A stretch of 64,000 bases of DNA from Pirellulaceae bacterium (lineage in GTDB: Bacteria > Planctomycetota > Planctomycetia > Pirellulales > Pirellulaceae). The notes beneath the pieces were generated by a model. That model was not told the DNA's origin. It searched no databases and worked only from the letters and a program-made list of their open reading frames with translations. The position numbers and the translations under genes are program-made. The stretch spans positions 85,434-149,433 of the forward strand of contig JAHDXO010000002.1 of NCBI GenBank assembly GCA_023382975.1, given 5' to 3'. This document shows positions 44,284-51,700 of this stretch, in pieces (position 1 is the stretch's first letter; every line of letters starts with the position of its first letter).

Positions 44284-44469
44284 TCACACCGATTCGCCTT
44301 GTTCGCCTTCCTTGCTCGGCTCGAATCCGGCACACCGGACGATGGGTTGCGCCGGATACTTGGGATATCGGCGGTCGGTCGTTGACCTGCGGCACAGGAA
44401 GAACTGCGAGCCTTTGCCGGAAACGATTTCCCGCACGTGGGAGCACGATTGGCAAAGGCTTGGAATCAT
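44284..44469 (-). CDS. Small Cys-rich protein
   Basis: This 61-residue protein begins MIPSLCQSCSHVREIVSGKG and continues 'SQFFLCRRSTTDRRYPKYPA', then 'QPIVRCAGFEP'. The spacing C-x2-C, then single Cys residues after 'FFL' and 'IVR', suggests a four-Cys zinc or iron-sulfur site. I regard it as a genuine small gene because the Cys pattern and the 'KYPxQPxVRCxGFEP' ending look constrained. The function is unknown. It lies upstream of fhcD across the inverted repeat. Confidence 0.65.
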   Translation of the reverse strand: MIPSLCQSCSHVREIVSGKGSQFFLCRRSTTDRRYPKYPAQPIVRCAGFEPSKEGEQGESV

Positions 44470-44489
44470 ACGCCGCCCTGCTTACCGGA

Positions 44490-44513
44490 CTGAATTCTCA
44501 CGAATTCAGCTAC
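44490..44513. repeat. 24-bp palindromic repeat, copy 1
   Basis: The sequence ctgaattctcacgaattcag plus ctac is an imperfect palindrome. The same 24 bases occur in reverse orientation at 46620-46643. It overlaps the stop codon of the flavin-reductase gene (44510-44512). Confidence 0.85.
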
Positions 44514-45226
44514 GCCGTACGAGCGACCAGGCGGGCGACTTGGCCGACGCGTCGTCCGAGGTTCTGGACGGCCGCCATGCCGACTTCGTCGTCGGTGATT
44601 TGGGCAAAGTCCTTGTTGTTCCAGACGCCGGGTCCGAAGTGGGCCGAGGGCCGGGTCTCGCCGACGATGATCAGTTCCTGGCAGAACAACGCCGCCTGGA
44701 TCGACTGGATCGTCAACTCCTGCCCCCCGTTGCGCGCTCCGCCCACGGCCAACACGCCGGCCACTTTGTTGCTGATCGCAAAGTTGTCGCGGCGGAAGAC
44801 CATCAGCCGTTCGAGAAACGCCTTGCACAACGAACTCATGTTGCCGAAGTAGACCGGCGATCCGATGATCAGTCCCGCCACCGCCGGGTCGGCCAATTTC
44901 TCGGCCACCGCGGGGAAATCGTCCCGCTCGTCCGCTTCCAAGGGAACCCCGGCTGCGACCGCCCCATTGATCCGTAGTCCGGCCAGCTTGATCAGTTCAA
45001 TGTCGATCTGCTCCGGAGCGACCTGTTTGGCGGCCTCCAGAGCGACTTGCACCGAAGCGGCCGTCGTGCTGGGCTCGCGCGGGCTGCAAGCGATCCCCAC
45101 GATCTTCAAACGGCCCGCAGGCTGGTCCGATGTCGTTTCCTGGCCAGCGGCCGTGGCGGCCAGCAAGCCGGCAGCCGACGCGCCAGCGGTTCCAAGAAAA
45201 GTGCGTCGAGTCAGATGGTCGCTCAT
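44510..45226 (-). CDS. Tat-exported NAD(P)H-dependent FMN reductase-like flavoprotein
   Basis: This 238-residue protein has a twin-arginine signal (HLTRRTFLGTAGASAAGLLA) and a flavodoxin-like reductase fold: 'KIVGIACSPREPSTTAASVQ' for FMN phosphate binding, 'LIIGSPVYFGNMSSLCKAFL' and 'VAGVLAVGGARNGGQELTIQ'. It is probably a periplasmic NAD(P)H or quinone reductase-type flavoprotein; the substrate is unknown. The stop codon lies within the 24-bp palindrome. It is separated from the next minus-strand gene upstream by about 160 bases. Confidence 0.82.
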   Translation of the reverse strand: MSDHLTRRTFLGTAGASAAGLLAATAAGQETTSDQPAGRLKIVGIACSPREPSTTAASVQVALEAAKQVAPEQIDIELIKLAGLRINGAVAAGVPLEADERDDFPAVAEKLADPAVAGLIIGSPVYFGNMSSLCKAFLERLMVFRRDNFAISNKVAGVLAVGGARNGGQELTIQSIQAALFCQELIIVGETRPSAHFGPGVWNNKDFAQITDDEVGMAAVQNLGRRVGQVARLVARTA

Positions 45227-45387
45227 GATGCGTTCCTTGTCAAAGTTCCCGGAAGTGGAAAGTGCGTATTATTCGCCGAAGGACGGCGGACTGCAAGCGA
45301 AGGTCAAGACGAGGCTGTCCCATCCGTGCATCGGCTCTGCCATCAGTGCTGACGAATCTTCGGACATGCATTTCCGCGACGGCCGAG

Positions 45388-45543
45388 TCACTTCTTCGAC
45401 TTCTTGTCCTTTTTGCGTTTCTTGTCCTTTTTCCCCTTCTCTTTCCCCTTCTTTCTTTTCGAATCCTTCTTCGATTTCTTCTCGTCCTCCTGCTCTTCGC
45501 AGCGTTTCGTGCATTCGTCGTCGATGCAGAGGGGGCAGCTCAT
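45388..45543 (-). CDS. Tiny protein with Cys cluster and Lys-rich tail
   Basis: This is a 51-codon frame. It begins MSCPLCIDDECTKRCEEQED, a C-x2-C-x4-C-x3-C cluster fit for one metal ion, and continues as about 30 residues of almost only Lys, Asp, Ser, Arg and Gly (for example KKGKEKGKKDKKRKKDKK). It lies 19 bases after the stop of the amidohydrolase gene on the same strand, so it is probably the second gene of that unit. The tail could bind nucleic acid or polyphosphate. The purine-rich strand is also consistent with a low-complexity run, but the ordered Cys cluster and clean start favour a real gene. Confidence 0.6.
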   Translation of the reverse strand: MSCPLCIDDECTKRCEEQEDEKKSKKDSKRKKGKEKGKKDKKRKKDKKSKK

Positions 45544-45562
45544 TGCTCGGCCCTTTCGGTAA

Positions 45563-46594
45563 TTAAGTCGACAGGCGGTAGAAGCGTTCGGCGTTGTCGT
45601 GGAACAGTTTCTGTTGTTCGTCGCGGGTCCGAGTTGCCACGATTTGCTTCAGGGCGCCGACCCACTCCGCGAGCGTTGCACCCCGCGTGCAGACCGGCCA
45701 GTCGCTGGCGAACATCACTCGGTCCGGGCCGAAGGCATCGAGGCAGTGATTGACGATCGGCGCCAAATCGTCCGGCTTCCAGACCTCCGGAGTGACCCGC
45801 GCAACGATCCCCGAGATCTTGCAGACGACGTTGTTCCGCTTGGCCATGTCGGCCAGATCGCGGCGCCACTGCTCGCGCTGCTGGATCGCCTGCTCCGTAC
45901 CCGCATTCGGCCCGCTGAACCATTGCACGTCCGCGTTGCCGCAGTGGTCCAGCACGAAACGCGTCGCGGGGCAGAGGTCGGCCAAGCGGGCGCCATCGGC
46001 CAACTCGGCCGGCCGCATGCACAGGTCGAAGCACATGCCCAAATCGCCCAGCAGTTTCATGCTGCGGACAAACGACTCCTCCAGGCAGAGGCCGCGTTTG
46101 GCGTCGCCGGCGTGCAGCACCTGACGCACGCCCTTGATGTACGGGCTGTCGCGGAACGCCCGGATATACTCGGCGAATCCGGCTTCGGCGGGTCGGCCCG
46201 AAATGACGGCGGCGACCGTTGGATGATCGGCACTGCGGCACAGTTCGATCACATACTCGGCCTCTTCCCGCTGCTGAACCGGATCGAGGGCGACCTCCAT
46301 GTAGACCGCTTTCACGACGTTCAATCCTCGCGTCGCGTCGAGATAATCGGCGGTCAGAAAGCTCCTTTCCAACTTGGCGTTTCCCTTCACCCAAGGCAAG
46401 CGGAAACGCTCCAGATCCCACAGATGCTGGTGCGTGTCGATGATCGGCTGAACGGGTTCCGTCGCCTCCACCGGTTCGTCCGCCGACGATGGCCGAGCAG
46501 AGATTCCGACAGCCGCAGCGGCGGCCAAAGCAGTAGATTGCTGCAGAAAGCGACGCCGCGTGGTCCTGGTAACAGTGATTTCAACGGCTTTCAT
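45563..46594 (-). CDS. Tat-exported amidohydrolase (fuconolactonase-like)
   Basis: This 343-residue amidohydrolase-2 family TIM barrel has a twin-arginine signal (TTRRRFLQQSTALAAAAAVG). Metal-site motifs are 'IIDTHQHLWDLERFRLPWV', 'YIKGVRQVLH', 'FVLDHCGNADVQWF' and 'RVMFASDWPVC'. It resembles L-fuconolactone or 2-pyrone-4,6-dicarboxylate lactonases, and would hydrolyse a sugar lactone outside the cytoplasm. The ATG at 46594 is preferred because GAGGAG lies 7 bases upstream; the ATG at 46600 is too close to that site. The palindrome copy 2 lies just upstream. Confidence 0.85.
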   Translation of the reverse strand: MKAVEITVTRTTRRRFLQQSTALAAAAAVGISARPSSADEPVEATEPVQPIIDTHQHLWDLERFRLPWVKGNAKLERSFLTADYLDATRGLNVVKAVYMEVALDPVQQREEAEYVIELCRSADHPTVAAVISGRPAEAGFAEYIRAFRDSPYIKGVRQVLHAGDAKRGLCLEESFVRSMKLLGDLGMCFDLCMRPAELADGARLADLCPATRFVLDHCGNADVQWFSGPNAGTEQAIQQREQWRRDLADMAKRNNVVCKISGIVARVTPEVWKPDDLAPIVNHCLDAFGPDRVMFASDWPVCTRGATLAEWVGALKQIVATRTRDEQQKLFHDNAERFYRLST

Positions 46595-46619
46595 CGTCAT
46601 ACTCCTCGCTTCAAATCCC

Positions 46620-46643
46620 GTAGCTGAATTCGTGAGAATTCAG
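46620..46643. repeat. 24-bp palindromic repeat, copy 2
   Basis: Bases gtagctgaattcgtgagaat plus tcag form the exact reverse complement of 44490-44513. It sits between the amidohydrolase start and the nitroreductase stop. Confidence 0.85.
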
Positions 46644-46680
46644 GGCCAAATCATTCTGCTGACTTCCGATCGAGCACGAA

Positions 46681-47193
46681 TCACAGTCCGTCCCGGACGA
46701 GCAGTTCCAGGGACTTTCGTTCCGCGGCGTGGCGGTCGGCCGGTTTCGCGTCCGCCGGATAGCCGAGCGGCAGCAAGACCATCGGTTCCAAGTAACTGGG
46801 CAGTTCCAGCACGAGACTGCACTGGTAGGCATTGAACGCGCAAATCCAACAAGTGCCAAGACCGATTTCGGCGGCAGCCAGCGTGATATGATCGACGGCG
46901 ATCGCGACATCGATGTCGCAATGGTCCTTGCCGTCGCGGCGCCGCCAAGCCTGTTGGTGGTCTCCGCAGGCCACGATCATCACCGGCGCGTTCGACGACG
47001 ACACCCATTCCGGAGCGATCTGCGCGATGTGCTCGGGATCTCGCAAGATCACGAACTGGTAGGGCTGCAGATTGCAGGCCGACGGAGCCACGCGGGCGGC
47101 TTCCAAGACATACAACAGCTTTTCCTCTTCAACCGCCCGGTCCTCGAACTGCCGAACCGAACAGCGTTGTTTCATCAAATCGAGCACTTGCAC
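46681..47193 (-). CDS. Nitroreductase-family flavoprotein
   Basis: This 170-residue FMN-dependent nitroreductase has 'LMKQRCSVRQFEDRAVEEEK', the FMN-binding start, then 'LEAARVAPSACNLQPYQFVI' and 'IAVDHITLAAAEIGLGTCWI'. The tail 'EPMVLLPLGYPADAKPADRH' is the usual C-terminal clamp. The start is the GTG at 47193, 7 bases after a perfect GGAGGAGG. The frame stays open upstream to 47550, which could make a longer fusion (see that entry). It probably reduces a quinone or nitro compound; the substrate is unknown. Confidence 0.85.
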   Translation of the reverse strand: MQVLDLMKQRCSVRQFEDRAVEEEKLLYVLEAARVAPSACNLQPYQFVILRDPEHIAQIAPEWVSSSNAPVMIVACGDHQQAWRRRDGKDHCDIDVAIAVDHITLAAAEIGLGTCWICAFNAYQCSLVLELPSYLEPMVLLPLGYPADAKPADRHAAERKSLELLVRDGL

Positions 47194-47550
47194 AGGGTGG
47201 CCTCCTCCGATGCGTTTTTTTGCAGAACCGTTTGAGTCTTCGCGAATGCAGCGCCGACGCCAGCGGTGCTTCAACATCCCGTACAGCCGATGGTAACCGT
47301 AGGGGACGGGTTTCGGCAACCGGTAGCAACAGTCGCGGAAAATCGGACAATCCGCGGGACAAAATTGACGGGACCGCAGATCCGGGTCTAGGGCGATTGC
47401 GAGGGATTCAAAGAATTCTTCGTCGTCCCACGGTGACAAGGGCGCCCAAAAGCAGCCGCGGCCTACCGCGATGCGATCGATGCGCACCGTGTCCCCGGAC
47501 GCCACGCGCAGTTGGCTTGGGCCGAAAGCACCAAAGAGGAGGTTGGTCAA
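47194..47550 (-). CDS. Possible small Cys-containing protein or N-terminal extension
   Basis: A frame opens with TTG at 47550, overlapping the cysteine desulfurase stop as TTGA. It reads through 119 codons in frame into the nitroreductase. It includes 'SPWDDEEFFESLAIALDPDL', 'RQFCPADCPIFRDCCYRLPK' and 'GYHRLYGMLKHRWRRR'. The Cys pattern (C-x3-C-x4-CC) could bind a metal. It may be the tail gene of the defence-like operon, later fused in frame, or an extension of the nitroreductase. I do not recognise a family. The strong ribosome site at the internal GTG favours two separate starts. Confidence 0.4.
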
Positions 47551-48704
47551 CGAAGAATCGCAAGAACGCGGCCGACTTCTGCGCCGACTTGATCAATATC
47601 CGCCTCTGTCGTAAAACGGCCAATGCCGAAGCGGAAGCTGGAGCGGGCGAGGTCATATCCGACGCCCAGGGCAGTAAGGACATGGCTCGGTTCAGGACTG
47701 CCCGCCGAACAGGCCGCCCCTTGACTGATAGCTACGTCCCTCAGAGAGAATAGGAATTCATCGCCATTCACGCCGGGAAATCCTACGGACAATAGACCGG
47801 GAAGCGAGTCGGTTGGATGTCCATGAAGGACTATATCGGAACAGCATCCCCTGAGCTTTTCGACCAACAACCTTTGTAGATTCCAAAGGCGGGGGACGTC
47901 GCCGGCAAGGTTGGAAACTGCAAGTTCACAAGCAGTACCGAAACCGACGATGTTCGGAACTGGGAGGGTTCCCGGCCGGATTCCAGACTCCTGACCGCCA
48001 CCGTAACAGAGTGGCACAAGGATATCTGTCTTGCGTTTCTCCCGCACGAACAAAGCCCCGATACCCTTGGGGCCATACGCCTTATGCGCAGACAGGCTCA
48101 ATAGATCAACGTTCCACTTGTCAACGTCCACCGGCATCCTGCCGAGGGCTTGGGCGGCATCACAGTGGAACATAACACCCCGCCGGTCGCATGCCTCGCC
48201 GATACGTTCGAGAGGTTGAATTGTGCCTACCTCGTTGTTCGCTGCCATGATGCTCACCAGCACAGTCTCCGGTCTGATGGCAGCCTCGACTGACCGCCAA
48301 TCCACTGCGCCGTGGCTGTCCGGGCGCAAAAAAGTCACCTTCCATCCAAGTTTTTCCAGAAAGCGGCACGGCTCGATAACCGCCTTGTGCTCAATGGCTG
48401 ATGTGACGATGTGCCCCGGCAAGGTACCTTTTGCTCGGCAAATGCCGAGGATCGCAAGATTGTTGCTTTCGGTTGCACCACTTGTGAAGACGATGGACGC
48501 GGCGTGCGCGCCGATCGCAGCGGCAACCTGCGAACGCGATTTTTCGACGGCATGGGCCGCGCAGCTACCTGCGGAATGGTGCTGATTGGAGGGGTTTCCG
48601 CAGATTTCGGTAAAGTAAGGACGCATTGCTTGGAACACCACCGGATCGACAGGAGTCGTCGAATTGTTGTCAAGATAGACCACGCGAAGTTCCTCCCCGG
48701 TCAT
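47547..48704 (-). CDS. Cysteine desulfurase (DndA/IscS-like)
   Basis: This 385-residue PLP enzyme takes sulfur from cysteine and passes it on as persulfide. Motifs are 'VYLDNNSTTPVDPVVFQAMR', 'IVFTSGATESNNLAI', PLP Lys K208 in 'LSAHKAYGPKGIGALF', and the mobile-loop Cys C332 in 'ISQGAACSAGSPEPSHVL'. It ends the long cluster that contains a PAPS-reductase-like gene, an arrangement typical of DNA phosphorothioation systems, where DndA supplies the sulfur. The ATG at 48704 is used; a TTG at 48710 is possible. A housekeeping Fe-S role is the alternative. Confidence 0.88.
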   Translation of the reverse strand: MTGEELRVVYLDNNSTTPVDPVVFQAMRPYFTEICGNPSNQHHSAGSCAAHAVEKSRSQVAAAIGAHAASIVFTSGATESNNLAILGICRAKGTLPGHIVTSAIEHKAVIEPCRFLEKLGWKVTFLRPDSHGAVDWRSVEAAIRPETVLVSIMAANNEVGTIQPLERIGEACDRRGVMFHCDAAQALGRMPVDVDKWNVDLLSLSAHKAYGPKGIGALFVREKRKTDILVPLCYGGGQESGIRPGTLPVPNIVGFGTACELAVSNLAGDVPRLWNLQRLLVEKLRGCCSDIVLHGHPTDSLPGLLSVGFPGVNGDEFLFSLRDVAISQGAACSAGSPEPSHVLTALGVGYDLARSSFRFGIGRFTTEADIDQVGAEVGRVLAILR

Positions 48705-48713
48705 CGTCAAAAC

Positions 48714-51700
48714 TCATGACATGACTCTGACTATCGCATCGACGAACTCGGCTTCGGTCAAAGGCACCTGGGCAAAACACAGTCCTGGAACGCCTTCTAG
48801 TTTTGCAAGAAGATGCCCATTCCCGAGAAGGAATTCGGCACCGGATTCGCCTAGGGCAATTTCGGAGGTTCCTGCCGCATCCACCTTGAGGATTAGCCGG
48901 TTTCCGAGGTTAGCTCGTAACTGCATGGGCATCACATTCGCATCAGGCCGCTGTGCCGCAAACACCAGATGGATACCCGCCGCCCTGGCTTTCACTCCCA
49001 AGCGGCCGACGATGTTCGTTACTGCTTCCTTGTAATCATCAACCATCATCCATTCGGCGAATTCGTCGTGGATCAGCCAGATGATTGGAAGGCGATCCGC
49101 TTCCGTGGAACGTTTGTTGTACTCATCCAGGTTCGGGCAACGGGCAGCCCGGAACTTCCCGTACCGGACGTCCATTTCAGCCACCAGTTGCTCCAGCTTG
49201 GCAATCGCCGCGTCAGGCTCCACGACGATGGCGGCGTCCAGTTGAGGCAGGGTCTCGAAGGCGAAATAGTCAACGCCCTGTTTCGGATCGATCAGCACGA
49301 TGCGGGCTTGTCCCGGCAGGTTCGTTGCGGCGATGGCGAGGATGATGTTTTGCATCAGGACCGACTTGCCGCTTCCTGTTGACCCAGCGATCAGCGTATG
49401 CGGAGCATGAGCCTTGCCCGGAGAAAGGAAGAGCAACTCCCCGTCGTCCTCTCTCACCCCGATAAGCAAAGAACGATTGCCCCATTCCGCCGCCGGCTGC
49501 CACTTGGCCCATAGTTCTGGCGTCCGGATCACGCGACGTTTCGGCCGTTCGATCGAGAGGCTCACCAGGCCCGGTTCGGGACGGATTGCCACGATATTCA
49601 GACCATAGGTGGTAAGCAGCTCCGATCGCTTCCGACCGACCTGTTCGACCGTGAGGCTCGAGCTGCCGGCAAACTTAATCAGGGCACAGTTTGGGGTGAG
49701 CGTACTAGAAACCACCTTTGCCTGAAGCTGGAACTGCTGAAGGGCGTGTTTCGACTTCGTCTCGACTGCGTGGAGCCACGTGTTGTCGTCGTTTGATTCA
49801 GCATCGGGTTCCACGCCAGATACGACACGTGCGATTGCCGGATATGCCCAGTTTGTATCCGCGCTTGCCTGCGTCAGGGCACTGGAGTCTGCCACACGCT
49901 GTCTTGCATTGCCGCTTGGTGTCCTGGGGGCAAGAGGAGGAGTCGGGCTCCCTCCAGTCCCGCCATTGTCAGGCGGCGGCTCGTCATCCTTGTCCGGCGT
50001 GTGGATGCGCGGTGCCTTGATCTTCGCGCGGTCTGTCGGCCGCTGGTATTCGATTTCGGACCAGACATCCTGTTGCGCAATACTCCGCCGCAAAGTCAGT
50101 GGGTCGCGGTTCTCGAAGTAGCAGCGAACCAGTTCTCGGAGTTCGGGACGCCCGAAGACTTCCTGGTATGCCCCTTCCGGTTCGGCCACGGGCGCAAAGG
50201 AAGAGCAGTCGCATGGATCATCGGGTCCCCACACAAACACATGCGAATACCCGCGAATGGAGATCTCGCACGCACCTTCGCGGATGGCGCGTCGCCAATC
50301 CGCCAAGTTAATCCGGGCACTCGCGGGGAACTGGACCCCATCCAGGATCAAGTCGGACAGGCGCGCAAGCCAAAGGTCACGATCCAGCCGTTCGGGAGCA
50401 CCAAACACGGCTTCGTTGATGCGTTTGATCGTATCACGCAACTGCTTCTGCGATTCCTTTCGCTTGGTTGACAACCCGGCAAGTTCGATGTATTTCGCCT
50501 CTGAGACAAAGACGGTCAGGCGTAAGGCACCTTGTTCAGTCACCTCGGGGGACAAACAGAGAATGTCTGCGATCTGCTCTTCACGCTGGCCCAGCCAGTC
50601 GGCGTAGTCGTCCAGGAAATACCAGCCGTGGTAACGCCGCTCGCCAAGTTCGTGCCGGAGCATAAACCGGCTGAGGACAATTCCCATTAACTCACTGGCG
50701 TTGCGCCCACGCTTTGCTGCCCGCAGCACGATGTCGCCCGAAACGTCGTTGGCGTCGTTGACGAAGCGCTCGGCCAGTTCGCGGCACTGCGTGTCCGAAA
50801 GGCCAAGGTTTAGGGCTTTGATGCGCTGCAAGACCATCGAGATGAGCAGGCCCAGGGGAGCTTTCGAGGAAATGATGACGTTCCGTCCCTGGGTCTTCGA
50901 CTGCTTGTAGCGAATCACCCGTACATGCTGGTTCAGAAGCTGACGGCGATCGAGTAACTCGTCGTAGTTCACGACCCAATTGCCCAGGTTGTGCGTCTCC
51001 TCGAAAATCCTGGCTGTCCGATTATCGCGGAAGTCGAGTTGACGCGCAGGCAAGAGCCGCTTCCCCTCGTTCTCGTCCCAATCGCCTTTTATGAAGGTGG
51101 TAAGCGCCGTCAGGAAACTCCAACCTTCAGCCGTCTGCACCGGGCAGCACAGGTAGACGACAGACTTCATGTCGTCGATGGCGGCAGCCCGACGGCGTGA
51201 CCAGCGTGCCGGGACGAGCGTTTCCATCGAAATGGGGGCGGCCGTCTCAGGATACCATTCGACCTGTGAGTGACGGGCAATGACGTCCTGCGAAAACACG
51301 ATGTCATACGGGCAGCCGTCTTTCGGATTTGGCGGCGGCGCCTGGTCCGCGATGATGCAGATGCGCAGCCTCGCCATGAAATCCTGCGTCGCTTCGCTTG
51401 CGTTGAACGAATCAATGTCCGCATCCCCCTGGCTGACGATGGCACGGTACAGGTCGCGCAGACGCCCGGCGTCTCCGTGGCGGAGCAAAACCTGGCAACG
51501 GACGTCCTCCTCGTCTTCATAAAGTTGCCCAATGCGCTCCACCACCGCCTGCGGCAGACGCGTCGAATCGCAGTTATACAGTACGACGGACATGTTGGCG
51601 TGTTCGTGCGGATGAAGCCTGAGGTAACGCTGAACCAGGTCCAGGACGCAGTTGCTACCCGTCGTCGGGTTCTCGTTCGTGTCATCCGGTTCGGTGTCGT

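Noticed and set aside
45262..45753. Plus-strand frame with a hydrophobic Leu/Phe-rich run
   Set aside because: The run is the complement of the Lys-rich codons of the tiny Cys protein; there is no start context for a membrane protein.
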